64,000 bases of DNA from an uncultured Algibacter sp. (GCF_947495675.1 NZ_CANLZX010000006.1:62001-126000); one strand, 5' to 3'; numbered from the stretch's first letter, positions 17,986 to 27,703 are shown. A program made the numbers and translations. The notes: generated by a model from the letters alone, not told the origin.

Positions 17986-20493
17986 ATGAATATAAGATTA
18001 ATTTTCGCCCTTTTCTATTTAGGACTTTGTTCCGCATTTGCACAAACTAAAGTAAGTGGTTTTGTGTTTGATGAATTTAACGAACCAGTATCTTTTGCAA
18101 ACGTTGTGTTTAAAGGTTCTACAGAAGGAACTATTACTAATGAAAACGGAAAATTCTATTTAGAGTCTGATGAGACTTGGGATGCTTTAACTGTAAGTTT
18201 TATAGGTTATGAAACGCTAATAATTCCGTTAGAAAAAAAGGTGAATTATGATTTAAAATTCATTCTTAAAGAGGAAACAGCACAATTGGATGCCGTAGTA
18301 ATCGTTTCAGGAAAACAATCTAAAAAGAATAATCCAGCAATTGATTTGCTTAGAAAAATATGGGCCAATAAGCGTAGTAATGGTTTAAAGCAATTTAAAC
18401 AATATGAATACGATAAATACGAAAAAGTAGAATTTGATTTAAATACCATTGATAGTACACTTATTAAAAGTAAACTATTTAAAGGTATGGAATTTGTTTT
18501 TGAAGAAGTTGATACCTCTAATGTTACAGGGAAAACATATTTACCCATATTTATAAATGAAGCAGTATCAAAAGTTTATGGAGATAATGTAATTAATAAA
18601 ACTAAAGAAGATTTATTGGGTAATAAAAATTCTGGTTTTAGTGATAATCAGATTATTATTGATTTTATAGACGATTTATATTCAGATTTTAATGTGTATG
18701 ATAACTACTTGAAATTTTTTGACAAAAGTTTTGTAAGTCCATTATCAAAAACAGGAATTAGCACCTATAATTATGTGTTGTCAGACAGTTCGTTTATTGA
18801 TAACAAATGGTGTTACAATATTATTTACTATCCAAGACGAAAAAACGAATTAACCTTTAAGGGCGATTTTTGGGTTGCCGATACTACGTATGCTATTAAA
18901 GAAATTAATCTTCAAGCATCAAAAAGCGCTAATATAAATTGGGTAAAAGAAATTTATATAGAGCAAGAGTTTGAGGTGTTAAATGACTCACTTTTTCTTG
19001 TAACTAGAGATTACATGCTCTCTGATTTTGCTTTTAATAAAAAAGAAAAATCTCGTGGTGTATACGGAAAGCGAACCACCTTATATAATAATTATAAGTT
19101 TGATGTTGTAAAGGATAAAAAATTCTATGAAACCGAAGTTTACAATTTTGATAAAGACATTTACAATAGAGATGATGCCTTTTGGGGTGAAAATAGGCTA
19201 GAGGCATTAAACAAAGATGAACAAGGTGTCTATAAAATGTTAGATACTTTAAAAACGGTTAAAAAATTTAAACGTCTTTATAATCTAGGAAGTATTTTAG
19301 CTTCGGGTTATATTGAGTTTAATACTTTGCCATTAGATTATGGTCCTGTTTTTTCTACTTTTGGTTTTAATGAAGTTGAAGGTTTGCGTTTAAGAACCGG
19401 CGGAAGAACTTATTTCGGCCCAAATGATATATGGCGATTAGAAGGGTTTTTAGCATACGGATTTAGAGATGATAAATTTAAATATGGTATGTCAGGTAAA
19501 TGGTTGGTTGATAAAAAGAGTCGACTAATAATTTCTGGAGGTAATAGACGCGATGTAGAGCAAATAGGAGCTAGCTTAACAACCAGTACCGATGTGTTAG
19601 GTAGAAGTTTAGCATCGTCTTCAGTTATTGGAACAAGTACTAATGATAAGTTAACCAGTATAAATCTAACCAGTTTAGCAGTTGAGGCAGAGCCTTGGCG
19701 CAATGTTATTTTTAGGTTAGGAGGTAATTACAGAACTTTAGAGTCGGCATCGCCAACTTTTAGTCTAGATTATAATACACCAACAGGTATAGAGTCTGAA
19801 ATAAAACAATTTGAAACAAACTTTTCTGTATCGTATTATCCAGGTCGTAAAATGACAGGATTTGGAGTAGAGCGTAGAATAGCAAATGATTATTATTCGC
19901 AAATATTTGCTCAAATAACACGCGGTGATAAAAGTATTTTTAATAGTGATTTTGATTATACTAAAGTACAGTTTTCGTATACTCAACCATGGCAAATGGG
20001 TGGTTTTGGTAGGTTGAATACTACTATTGAGGCTGGTAAAACCTTTGGCGAAGTACCGCTTGGTTTATTAAGTGTTATTCCTGGAAACCAATCGTATTTT
20101 TCAATATATAATACGTTCTCTCAACTTGATTTTTATGAGTTCGTTTCAGATACCTATGTCTCTTTTCATTTTGAACATAATTTTAACGGTCGCCTATTTT
20201 CAAGAATACCATTTTTACGAAAATTAAATCTGCGAGAAATTGTAAGTGTTCGTGGTGTTATGGGAAGCATTACAGATCAAAATGTTGCTTTAAGTAATGT
20301 GCCAAGTAATCCAAATAATATTAGGTTGGTGGCGCCATCAAACGAGCCGTATTATGAATATAGCCTAGGTATTGGTAATATTTTTAAAGTGTTTAGAATA
20401 GACTTTAATTTTAGAGGAAATTATAAAGACGAACTTTTATATCCTGATGCTAGAAAGTTTGGAGTGACGGGTAGTTTTGGCTTTTATTTTTAA
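17986..20493 (+). CDS. DUF5686 family outer-membrane protein with carboxypeptidase-regulatory-like domain
   Basis: 835 aa from the ATG chosen here. The frame is open from a TTG at 17962, but that lies in the upstream terminator, and from 17986 the protein begins with a clean signal peptide ending CSAFAQ. Residues about 20-100 are a CarboxypepD_reg-like beta-sandwich (VSGFVFDEFNEPVSFANVVF). The rest follows the DUF5686 pattern, with YDKYEKVEFDLNTID, YEYSLGIGNIFKVFRIDF and a C-terminal GSFGFYF typical of outer-membrane barrels. Function unknown; probably not a full TonB receptor since no plug is seen. Confidence 0.88.
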   Translation: MNIRLIFALFYLGLCSAFAQTKVSGFVFDEFNEPVSFANVVFKGSTEGTITNENGKFYLESDETWDALTVSFIGYETLIIPLEKKVNYDLKFILKEETAQLDAVVIVSGKQSKKNNPAIDLLRKIWANKRSNGLKQFKQYEYDKYEKVEFDLNTIDSTLIKSKLFKGMEFVFEEVDTSNVTGKTYLPIFINEAVSKVYGDNVINKTKEDLLGNKNSGFSDNQIIIDFIDDLYSDFNVYDNYLKFFDKSFVSPLSKTGISTYNYVLSDSSFIDNKWCYNIIYYPRRKNELTFKGDFWVADTTYAIKEINLQASKSANINWVKEIYIEQEFEVLNDSLFLVTRDYMLSDFAFNKKEKSRGVYGKRTTLYNNYKFDVVKDKKFYETEVYNFDKDIYNRDDAFWGENRLEALNKDEQGVYKMLDTLKTVKKFKRLYNLGSILASGYIEFNTLPLDYGPVFSTFGFNEVEGLRLRTGGRTYFGPNDIWRLEGFLAYGFRDDKFKYGMSGKWLVDKKSRLIISGGNRRDVEQIGASLTTSTDVLGRSLASSSVIGTSTNDKLTSINLTSLAVEAEPWRNVIFRLGGNYRTLESASPTFSLDYNTPTGIESEIKQFETNFSVSYYPGRKMTGFGVERRIANDYYSQIFAQITRGDKSIFNSDFDYTKVQFSYTQPWQMGGFGRLNTTIEAGKTFGEVPLGLLSVIPGNQSYFSIYNTFSQLDFYEFVSDTYVSFHFEHNFNGRLFSRIPFLRKLNLREIVSVRGVMGSITDQNVALSNVPSNPNNIRLVAPSNEPYYEYSLGIGNIFKVFRIDFNFRGNYKDELLYPDARKFGVTGSFGFYF

Positions 20494-20494
20494 A

Positions 20495-20929
20495 CTAATT
20501 TCCCTTACGCTTTAATTCTGATTTTCGCATAGGCATAACATCTATTGTCTTAAATAACTTTTTACACGTTAGTATATAGTTTTGCCTTAATTTTATTCCA
20601 CCATCTAAGCCAATTAATACAACTTCAAAAGGTGAGTTTGTTGATTTATATGTTTTATAAAGTTTTGACGAATTCTGCCATTTCTCATTTTTTAAACCTA
20701 TTGAAAAAGTATCTTCTTTTATTTGATAAACAATAAGTTTACGGTCTTTAAGTCCGTTTTCGTTTTCTTGTAATTCTTTAATTTGATTCTGAAACGTACA
20801 AGTATCGGCATTATCTGTTAGTACTAATAAAACTCGATTTTCCCATTGGTGTGCTGTTATATTTTGAGACATACCTTTATTTGTACTAATAATCGAAATT
20901 ATAATAAAAAGGATTTTTAAAATCTTCAT
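20495..20929 (-). CDS. DUF4174 domain-containing secreted protein
   Basis: 144 aa. An N-terminal hydrophobic signal (about 3-20, ending GMSQ) precedes a DUF4174 domain: HQWENRVLLVLTDNADTCTF, QIKELQENENGLKDRKLIVY, EVVLIGLDGGIKLRQN and the closing FKTIDVMPMRKSELK. The fold is thought to be thioredoxin-like, but no CxxC pair is present. Function unknown. It converges tail to tail with the DUF5686 gene with a single base between the stop codons. Confidence 0.82.
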   Translation of the reverse strand: MKILKILFIIISIISTNKGMSQNITAHQWENRVLLVLTDNADTCTFQNQIKELQENENGLKDRKLIVYQIKEDTFSIGLKNEKWQNSSKLYKTYKSTNSPFEVVLIGLDGGIKLRQNYILTCKKLFKTIDVMPMRKSELKRKGN

Positions 20930-21142
20930 ATTGTTAAGGCTTTTTGGAGAACTCGATTAATAGTTACAGCTATATGTAATAGTTTAGATACTAATTTAAT
21001 AAAAAAGACAAGTCTATTTTTTTTATTATACAAGAAATCTTAAAAGGATCGGACATAAAGAATTATATAGGTTGTTGTTAAATGTTTAGTTCTAAAACTT
21101 AATAACTAAGAGTCTTTGTAATAATTAAGTCTCCATATTAGT

Positions 21143-22162
21143 TTATTTATCAATCTCTACTGGGCCGTCAATATCAACCATACTTAGATTAAAAACTCGT
21201 GAGCGTCTATATGCAATATTATCTTTTTTAATTCTTTCAATAAGATGTTTCATGTTTTCATTAGAACTGACTTCCCATTCGATATCTGGATGATATTTTG
21301 TTTTGAATTTTTTGTCACCAAACCCAATCATTGGGATTTTATCCATCGGGACACCTCGATGAAATTTTTCAGTATGCCAATAAATTGAACTAACACCATT
21401 AAATTTAATTTGGATTCCAATTTTAAAATCGTAATAATAATTTGGTAAAAAATTCAATTGAAGTAAAAACTCTTCTATTTCACCAGGTTCAAGTGAAATA
21501 TAGTCAACATTTTCAACATACCCACCTTTCATAGAATTAATCATAGGAGCTATATGTATTCCTTCTTTAGGAAAGAGAGTTCCGTTAAATTCTCTTAATA
21601 CAGCGCTACCACCTCTTTCTCCAAAATAAAAACCTGCTAATTGCTCGCTTATTTTTTCAACTTTAAAAACATCTATGAGTAAGTATGGAGCTATTTGTAC
21701 AAAATTTTTATTTGCAATTGAGCTAACCGAAAAAGCATATAGTGGATTAGAGGTTGAGTAATCTTTTGTGTCCATTATATTATGCATGGTCGATTCAGCT
21801 TCTTGGTAGGTCATTTCTTTGTTAATGTCAATAAGCGATGCGTTAAAAACAATATTATCAATATAGCTATTAGGCATGTCAAAATATATGGGCACTTTAA
21901 TCTTTTTATCTTTTAACTCAGGATCTGATAAAATAACATTTTCATTAAGTTTAGATAATGAGTCTGATATAGAAATAATATCCTCTGTAGTTTGTTTAGA
22001 CTCGGCCCTATCAACCATAAATCCATGAATGGATAGATATAACCCAGCAATACCTAAAAGAGCAAAAAGGCCGGTTGCAAATGGATGTCTACCGCACATT
22101 TCTATAAACTTTTTCATTTTTGAAAAACTCTTGGAAATGTTTTTGTTAATTTTCTCCTTCAT
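21143..22162 (-). CDS. Unrecognised membrane-anchored protein
   Basis: 339 aa. I do not recognise a family. A basic N-terminus is followed by one membrane segment (about 29-49: FATGLFALLGIAGLYLSIHG), then a Ser/Asp-rich stretch and a soluble region with LEPGEIEEFLLQLNFLPNYY, which reads like a beta-sandwich. It is likely a single-pass inner-membrane protein with its soluble part outside. It has no operon partners: 213-bp gaps lie on both sides, and the downstream one (20930-21142) shows nothing clear. Transfer or lineage-restricted origin is possible. Confidence 0.7.
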   Translation of the reverse strand: MKEKINKNISKSFSKMKKFIEMCGRHPFATGLFALLGIAGLYLSIHGFMVDRAESKQTTEDIISISDSLSKLNENVILSDPELKDKKIKVPIYFDMPNSYIDNIVFNASLIDINKEMTYQEAESTMHNIMDTKDYSTSNPLYAFSVSSIANKNFVQIAPYLLIDVFKVEKISEQLAGFYFGERGGSAVLREFNGTLFPKEGIHIAPMINSMKGGYVENVDYISLEPGEIEEFLLQLNFLPNYYYDFKIGIQIKFNGVSSIYWHTEKFHRGVPMDKIPMIGFGDKKFKTKYHPDIEWEVSSNENMKHLIERIKKDNIAYRRSRVFNLSMVDIDGPVEIDK

Positions 22163-22323
22163 GATTTAATAGTCAAAGTGTTTAACATGTTGTTTTATTT
22201 AGCACTAACATTATTTTCGTGTTTAATAATGTGGTACAATGTTTCTCAAACAAACAATTGTTTCAATTTTTTTCAAGTCGAGCAAATTAGCTAAATTTTC
22301 TGACAAAGTCAAGTTCGTTTAAT

Positions 22324-22351
22324 AAAAAAGGCCACTTAATAAAGTGGCCTT
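22324..22351 (-). terminator. Intrinsic terminator of metK
   Basis: AAGGCCACTT (22328-22337) and AAGTGGCCTT (22342-22351) form a perfect 10-bp stem with a 4-nt loop. On the minus strand it is followed by a T run, 25 bp after the metK stop. Confidence 0.93.
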
Positions 22352-22375
22352 ATGAAATTTATGTAAGCTTAAAGT

Positions 22376-23629
22376 TTACAACCCAAAAGCCATTTTTACT
22401 TTGTCAACATAATCAAGTTTTTCCCAAGTAAATAGTTCAACATCTAAGGTTACGTTTTCGCCATTAGGTTGCGAAAACGATTTTGTAACGGTTTCATTTT
22501 TACGTCCCATGTGTCCGTAAGCAGCAGTTTCGCTGTACATTGGCGCTCGTAATTTTAAACGTTCTTCAATAGCAAACGGGCGCATATCAAAAATTTTAGC
22601 TACTTTTTCGGCAATTTCACCATCGGTTAAATTAAATGGGCAAGTTCCGTAAGTGTCTACAAAAATTCCCATAGGCTCAACAACACCAATAGCGTAACTT
22701 ACTTGTACTAAAATTTCTTCGGCAACACCAGCTGCAACTAGGTTTTTAGCAATATGTCTTGTAGCGTAAGCTGCACTTCTATCTACTTTACTAGGGTCTT
22801 TTCCAGAAAATGCACCACCACCATGGGCACCTTTTCCGCCGTAAGTATCTACAATAATTTTGCGCCCTGTTAAACCAGTATCTCCATGTGGGCCTCCTAT
22901 AACAAATTTTCCTGTTGGGTTTATGTGGTATTTAATATTGTTATTAAATAATTTCTGGATAGATTCAGGAAGTTTAGCTACCACTCTTGGTATTAAAATT
23001 TCAACAATGTCTTTTCTAATTTTTGCAAGCATAGCTTCGTCTTCATCAAAATCATCATGCTGCGTAGATACAACAATAGCGTCAATTCGTTGAGGTATAT
23101 TATCATCGCTATATTCAATAGTAACCTGGCTCTTAGAGTCTGGTCTTAAATATGGTATGTCTTTATTTTCGCGACGTAATTCTGCAAGTTCTATTAAAAT
23201 TCTATGCGATAAATCTAAAGCTAAAGGCATAAAGTTTTCGGTTTCATTGGTTGCATAACCAAACATCATCCCTTGGTCTCCGGCGCCTTGTTGTTCTTTG
23301 CTACCACGATCTACACCTTGATTAATGTCTTCAGACTGTTCGTGAATAGCAGATAAAACACCGCAAGAATTACCATCAAACATATATTCGCCTTTGGTAT
23401 AACCAATTTTGTTTATTGTATCTCTTGCTATTTTTTGAACGTCTAGATATGTTGTTGATTTAACTTCGCCAGCAAGTATAACTTGTCCTGTTGTTACTAA
23501 GGTTTCACAAGCTACTTTGGATTCTGTATCAAAAGCCAAAAAATTATCAATTAAAGCATCACTAATCTGGTCTGCTACCTTGTCTGGATGTCCTTCAGAA
23601 ACACTTTCTGATGTGAATAAATAAGCCAT
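22376..23629 (-). CDS. metK: S-adenosylmethionine synthetase (methionine adenosyltransferase)
   Basis: 417 aa. Makes SAM from methionine and ATP. Signatures include [20 protein letters not shown] (5-24), [12 protein letters not shown] (ATP loop), [20 protein letters not shown] and [19 protein letters not shown]. Longer than the 384 aa of E. coli, as usual in Bacteroidetes. The leader carries a SAM-II riboswitch, so expression is expected to fall when SAM is plentiful. Confidence 0.98.
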   Translation of the reverse strand: MAYLFTSESVSEGHPDKVADQISDALIDNFLAFDTESKVACETLVTTGQVILAGEVKSTTYLDVQKIARDTINKIGYTKGEYMFDGNSCGVLSAIHEQSEDINQGVDRGSKEQQGAGDQGMMFGYATNETENFMPLALDLSHRILIELAELRRENKDIPYLRPDSKSQVTIEYSDDNIPQRIDAIVVSTQHDDFDEDEAMLAKIRKDIVEILIPRVVAKLPESIQKLFNNNIKYHINPTGKFVIGGPHGDTGLTGRKIIVDTYGGKGAHGGGAFSGKDPSKVDRSAAYATRHIAKNLVAAGVAEEILVQVSYAIGVVEPMGIFVDTYGTCPFNLTDGEIAEKVAKIFDMRPFAIEERLKLRAPMYSETAAYGHMGRKNETVTKSFSQPNGENVTLDVELFTWEKLDYVDKVKMAFGL

Positions 23630-23643
23630 ATTTTTTATTTAAT

Positions 23644-23656
23644 GGTAAGATTTGAC
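23644..23656 (-). promoter_or_regulatory. Strand complementary to the SAM-II aptamer (candidate expression platform)
   Basis: On the metK transcript this segment reads GTCAAATCTTACC. It is complementary, with a single mismatch, to GGAAAGATTTGAC inside the SAM-II aptamer (minus strand 23751-23739). It ends 15 nt before the metK ATG. Pairing would use up one P1 strand and the conserved GATTTG loop, so the two structures exclude each other. Confidence 0.65.
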
Positions 23657-23677
23657 GAGAACGTCGAAGGAAGTTTA

Positions 23678-23753
23678 CACTGCCTTTAGCATTTTTGTTT
23701 ACATTAAAAATAATTGTAATGTAAAGAGGTTGCAATCAGTCAAATCTTTCCTC
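23678..23753 (-). ncRNA. SAM-II (SAM-alpha) riboswitch in the metK leader
   Basis: On the minus strand, GAGG (23753-23750) and CCTC (23729-23726) form P1. Between them lie the conserved GATTTG and TTGCA. After a linker come GCTAAA and CAGT; CAGT is complementary to the loop segment ACTG, giving the pseudoknot P2. These are the hallmarks of SAM-II as known mainly from Alphaproteobacteria. Unusual: the linker contains an extra perfect 9-bp hairpin (23698-23725, TTTACATTA/TAATGTAAA) stacked directly on P1. Position upstream of metK fits SAM feedback. Confidence 0.85.
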
Positions 23754-23768
23754 TATTATTTGTTTGCG

Positions 23769-23776
23769 CAAAAGTA
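23769..23776 (-). promoter_or_regulatory. TAnnTTTG promoter box of metK
   Basis: The minus strand reads TACTTTTG, an exact TAnnTTTG match, about 16 nt before the SAM-II element, so that transcription would start a few bases upstream of P1. No TTG is visible at the usual upstream distance, which lowers confidence. Confidence 0.55.
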
Positions 23777-23867
23777 AAAAAATAAAAGAATAAGTACAGC
23801 GATTTTTCTTTTTTTCGATAATAAGTTGAACATTAAATTTTATTTGTAAATATTCGTGTGATTCTAT

Positions 23868-23933
23868 ATGAAAAACCAAATTTTAAAAATCATTTCTTTG
23901 TTTGTTATTGTGATAAATTTAAGGGTATTTTAA
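23868..23933 (+). CDS. Candidate ilv operon leader peptide rich in Ile, Leu and Val
   Basis: A 21-codon ORF, ATG at 23868 to TAA at 23931-23933, too short for ordinary gene calling. 11 of its 21 residues are branched-chain (5 Ile, 3 Leu, 3 Val), with the run ISLFVIVINLRVF at the end. It lies in the leader of ilvDBNCA and is followed 22 bp later by a terminator hairpin, the arrangement of a ribosome-mediated attenuator. Caution: AT-rich DNA encodes Ile and Leu often by chance, so composition alone is weak; the position and terminator carry the call. Confidence 0.6.
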   Translation: MKNQILKIISLFVIVINLRVF

Positions 23934-23955
23934 AACTAAAATAGATTTTAATATA

Positions 23956-23980
23956 CTTCCTAAAAATGGAAGGTTTTTTT
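23956..23980 (+). terminator. Candidate attenuator terminator upstream of ilvD
   Basis: CTTCC (23956-23960) pairs with GGAAG (23968-23972) over a 7-nt loop, followed by G and seven T. It lies between the branched-chain leader peptide and ilvD, with no complete gene before it on this strand, so its natural role is premature termination of the ilv transcript. Confidence 0.7.
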
Positions 23981-24226
23981 ATGAACTTTTTTTTTATTTT
24001 GAACATCATAAAAATATTAACTTAAAATACTGATATACAGAATATTAAATTGATATTTGTAGTCGTGGATTTAACCTAAAAAATGAAAGACTATATAATA
24101 TAATAAGCTAATAAATTAATTTCGACGTCTTGATTAAGTTGAATTGAAGAATTTTTAATAAAAATCTTAAATTACTTAGAATACAAAATTGAAATAACGC
24201 AAAAAGTAAAATTGTTTGCAGTAAAT
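23981..24226 (+). other. ilv leader region downstream of the attenuator
   Basis: About 246 bp before ilvD. It holds a 14-codon ORF (23981-24025) with six Ile or Leu residues, which I regard as likely chance, and a weak TGATATTTG promoter-like string near 24050. No clear second promoter or riboswitch is visible. Confidence 0.4.
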
Positions 24227-25912
24227 ATGAAGGAACTTAATAAACATAGTAAAAGGCTAACACAGGACGAATCTCAACCAGCATCTCAAGCCATGTTATA
24301 TGCCGTAGGCTTAACAGATGAAGATATGCAAAAGGCTCAGGTGGGAATTGCTAGTACAGGTTATGATGGAAACCCATGTAATATGCACTTAAATAATTTA
24401 GCTGCTGAGGTTAAAATTGAATGTAAAATTGCTAATATGGTTGGTTTAGGATTCAATACTATTGGTGTTAGTGATGGAATTTCAATGGGAACTTCGGGTA
24501 TGAATTACTCTTTAGCATCTCGTGATATTATTGCAGATTCTATTGAAACTGTAATGAATGCACAAAGTTATGATGCACTTGTTTCTGTTGTTGGTTGTGA
24601 TAAAAATATGCCAGGTGCCGTTATTGCTATGTTACGTTTAAACCGTCCGTCAATTATGATGTATGGTGGTACAATAGCATCAGGAAAATATAAAGGTAGA
24701 AAATTAAACATCGTTTCAGCTTTCGAGGCTTTAGGTCAAAAAGTAGCAGGTGAAATTGATGAGGATGAATATAGAGAGATTATAAAAAGAGCCATTCCAG
24801 GAGCAGGAGCTTGTGGGGGTATGTATACTGCAAATACTATGGCCTCTGCAATTGAATGCATGGGGTTTGCTTTGCCATATAACTCGTCTATTCCTGCCGA
24901 AAATCCAAATAAATTATCAGAAAGCGAACGTACAGCAAGAGCTATAAAAAACCTTTTAGAATTAGATTTAAAACCTTTAGATATTATCTCTAAAAAATCT
25001 ATTGAAAATGCTATTGCATTGGTTAATGCTTTAGGAGGTTCTACAAATGCTGTATTACACTTTTTAGCAATTGCACATGCTGCAGATATAGAATTTACAT
25101 TGGAAGATTTTCAACGTGTAAGTGATAGAACACCTTTAATAGCCGATTTAAAACCTTCTGGTAAGTACCTAATGGAAGACGTTCATGGTGTTGGTGGAAC
25201 ACCAGCAGTTATGAAATATTTGTTAGACAATGGTTATTTACATGGAGATTGTTTAACAGTAACCGGAAAAACATTAGCAGAGAATTTAGCAGATGTTGAG
25301 CCACTTACATTTGAAGCAGATAGTCAAGATGTTATTTACCCAAAAGATAAAGCATTAAAATCTTCTGGTAACTTACAAATTCTTTATGGAAATTTAGCTA
25401 CTGAAGGAGCAGTAGCAAAAATATCTGGTAATGAAGGCTTGTTGTTTGAAGGTAAAGCTGTTGTTTATGATGGTGAGCAAGCAGCAAATACAGGTATTTC
25501 AAATGGCGAAGTAGAAAAAGGAGATGTTGTTGTTATAAGATATGTAGGCCCTAAAGGTGGTCCAGGTATGCCAGAAATGTTAAAACCAACATCATTAATT
25601 ATGGGTGCTGGCTTAGGAAAATCTGTAGCTTTAATTACAGATGGTCGTTTTTCTGGAGGAACGCACGGATTTGTTGTGGGACACATTACCCCAGAAGCAC
25701 AATCTGGAGGAACTATAGGTTTATTAAAAACAGGAGATAAAATTAAAATTAGCGCTGAAGATAACTCTATTAACGTATTGCTATCTGAGGAAGAATTGGC
25801 TCAAAGAAAAGCACAATGGGAGCAACCAGCTTTAAAGCACAAAAAAGGGATATTGTATAAGTATGCAAAATCGGTAGCGTCAGCGTCAAAAGGCTGTGTA
25901 ACTGATGCTTAA
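24227..25912 (+). CDS. ilvD: Dihydroxy-acid dehydratase
   Basis: 561 aa from the ATG at 24227; a TTG five codons upstream also opens the frame but adds nothing recognisable. Dehydrates dihydroxy acids to 2-keto acids in valine and isoleucine synthesis. Fe-S ligands are visible: Cys51 (GNPCNMH), Cys124 (GCDKNMPG) and Cys196 ([11 protein letters not shown]). Other motifs are [10 protein letters not shown] and [20 protein letters not shown]. First gene of the ilv operon, preceded by the candidate attenuator. Confidence 0.97.
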   Translation: MKELNKHSKRLTQDESQPASQAMLYAVGLTDEDMQKAQVGIASTGYDGNPCNMHLNNLAAEVKIECKIANMVGLGFNTIGVSDGISMGTSGMNYSLASRDIIADSIETVMNAQSYDALVSVVGCDKNMPGAVIAMLRLNRPSIMMYGGTIASGKYKGRKLNIVSAFEALGQKVAGEIDEDEYREIIKRAIPGAGACGGMYTANTMASAIECMGFALPYNSSIPAENPNKLSESERTARAIKNLLELDLKPLDIISKKSIENAIALVNALGGSTNAVLHFLAIAHAADIEFTLEDFQRVSDRTPLIADLKPSGKYLMEDVHGVGGTPAVMKYLLDNGYLHGDCLTVTGKTLAENLADVEPLTFEADSQDVIYPKDKALKSSGNLQILYGNLATEGAVAKISGNEGLLFEGKAVVYDGEQAANTGISNGEVEKGDVVVIRYVGPKGGPGMPEMLKPTSLIMGAGLGKSVALITDGRFSGGTHGFVVGHITPEAQSGGTIGLLKTGDKIKISAEDNSINVLLSEEELAQRKAQWEQPALKHKKGILYKYAKSVASASKGCVTDA

Positions 25913-25930
25913 TAAATAAATATATTTGTC

Positions 25931-25950
25931 ATTTCCTTCGATAAGGGAAT
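25931..25950. repeat. Small intergenic hairpin between ilvD and ilvB
   Basis: ATTTCCTT (25931-25938) pairs with AAGGGAAT (25943-25950), one pair being G-T, over a CGAT loop. It has the same ATTYCC/GGRAAT ends as the hairpins at 12625 and 34558. Confidence 0.5.
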
Positions 25951-25972
25951 CTCATTTTTAAAGATTGTGAGT

Positions 25973-27703
25973 ATGAAAACACAAACCGCAAATAAAAAAG
26001 AAGTGGCAGTAAAAAAACAACGTATATCGGGTAGCGAAGCTGTAGTAAGAAGTTTGATTGCCGAAGGAGTTGATATTCTTTATGGATATCCAGGAGGAGC
26101 CATCATGCCCGTTTATGATGAATTATATAAGTTTCAAGATAAAATTCATCATGTTTTAACACGTCATGAACAAGGTGCCGCACATGCAGCTCAAGGATAT
26201 GCACGTATATCTGGTAAAGTTGGAGTTGCTATGGCAACATCAGGTCCAGGAGCAACTAATTTAATAACAGGAATTGCAGATGCGCAAATAGACTCTACGC
26301 CTTTAGTTTGTATTACTGGTCAAGTGTTTTCTCATTTATTAGGAAGTGATGCATTTCAAGAAACCGATATTGTTGGTATTTCTACGCCAGTTACTAAATG
26401 GAACTGTCAAGTAACAAAAGCAGAAGATATTCCAGGTGCAATCGCTAAGGCATTTTATATTGCCAAAAGCGGAAGGCCAGGACCTGTGTTAGTTGATATT
26501 ACTAAAGATGCGCAGGTAGCTGACTTAGATTTTGAGTATAAAAAATGTACAGGAATTAGAAGTTATAATCCTGTGCCAAAAACAAGTCAGGAATCTGTTA
26601 ATGCAGCAGCAGAATTAATTAATAATGCCAAAAAACCAATGATTGTTTGGGGGCAAGGCGTTATTTTAGGAAAGGCTGAAGTAGAACTTAAGGCTGTAAT
26701 TGAAAAAGCAGGTATTCCAGCAGCTTGGACAATTTTAGGTGCCTCGGCAATACCAACATCACATCCTTTAAATATTGGAATGGTTGGTATGCATGGTAAT
26801 TATGCACCTAATAAATTAACTAACGAATGTGATGTGCTTATTGCTATAGGCATGCGTTTTGATGACCGTGTTACCGGACGTTTAGATGCTTACGCTAAAC
26901 AAGCTAAAATTATTCATTTTGATATAGATCCAGCAGAGATTGATAAAAATGTTAAAACAGATGTTGCTGTTTTAGGAGATTCAAAAGAAAGTTTAGCAAT
27001 GCTTTTTGATGCCTTAAACAAAAACTCACATGATTCATGGTTACAAGAATTTAAAGATTTATATGCTATTGAGTTTGAACAAGTAATCAATGGCGATCTC
27101 AATCCAACTAAAGAAGGATTGACCATGGGCGAAGTTTTAAAACAAATAAATATTGAAAGTGAAGGCAAGGCAGCTATTGTTTCAGATGTAGGTCAACATC
27201 AAATGATTGCTTGTCGATATGCAGAATTTAACCAATCAAAGAGTAATATTACTTCAGGCGGATTAGGTACTATGGGATTTGGGCTACCTGCTGCAATTGG
27301 AGCAAAAATGGCAGCGCCAGAACGCGAAGTGGTTGCTATTATTGGTGATGGTGGTTACCAAATGAATATCCAAGAGTTAGGAACCATTTTTCAGCAAAAA
27401 GCAGCTGTTAAAATTGTAGTATTAAATAACGAATTTCTAGGTATGGTACGTCAATGGCAACAATTGTTCTTTGATAAGCGTTACGCATCTACCGAAATGA
27501 CTAACCCAAACTTTGTTGCTATTGCAGAAGGTTATTATATAAAAGCCAGAAAAGTGACAAAAAGAGATGAATTAGCAGAAGCTGTAAAAGAAATGATGGC
27601 CTCAAAAGAGTCTTATTTCTTAGAAGTTCGTGTTGAAAAAGAAGATAACGTATTTCCAATGATTCCATCAGGAGCATCGGTTTCAGATGTAAGATTAAGT
27701 TAA
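25973..27703 (+). CDS. ilvB: Acetolactate synthase large (catalytic) subunit
   Basis: 576 aa from the ATG at 25973; a GTG two codons earlier is a less likely start. Condenses pyruvate with pyruvate or 2-ketobutyrate using thiamine diphosphate. The N-terminal TPP domain has YGYPGGAIMPVYDEL and RHEQGAAHAAQGYAR (catalytic Glu), the central FAD domain has GMRFDDRVTGR, and the C-terminal TPP domain has IGDGGYQMNIQELGT with NNEFLGMVRQWQ. Followed by its regulatory subunit 10 bp downstream. Confidence 0.98.
   Translation: MKTQTANKKEVAVKKQRISGSEAVVRSLIAEGVDILYGYPGGAIMPVYDELYKFQDKIHHVLTRHEQGAAHAAQGYARISGKVGVAMATSGPGATNLITGIADAQIDSTPLVCITGQVFSHLLGSDAFQETDIVGISTPVTKWNCQVTKAEDIPGAIAKAFYIAKSGRPGPVLVDITKDAQVADLDFEYKKCTGIRSYNPVPKTSQESVNAAAELINNAKKPMIVWGQGVILGKAEVELKAVIEKAGIPAAWTILGASAIPTSHPLNIGMVGMHGNYAPNKLTNECDVLIAIGMRFDDRVTGRLDAYAKQAKIIHFDIDPAEIDKNVKTDVAVLGDSKESLAMLFDALNKNSHDSWLQEFKDLYAIEFEQVINGDLNPTKEGLTMGEVLKQINIESEGKAAIVSDVGQHQMIACRYAEFNQSKSNITSGGLGTMGFGLPAAIGAKMAAPEREVVAIIGDGGYQMNIQELGTIFQQKAAVKIVVLNNEFLGMVRQWQQLFFDKRYASTEMTNPNFVAIAEGYYIKARKVTKRDELAEAVKEMMASKESYFLEVRVEKEDNVFPMIPSGASVSDVRLS

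Noticed and set aside
23981-24025. A second short ORF (14 codons, six Ile or Leu) just after the ilv attenuator, as a tandem leader peptide
   Set aside because: It contains no Val, starts at the terminator T-run, and its residues are what AT-rich DNA gives by chance; no good hairpin follows.
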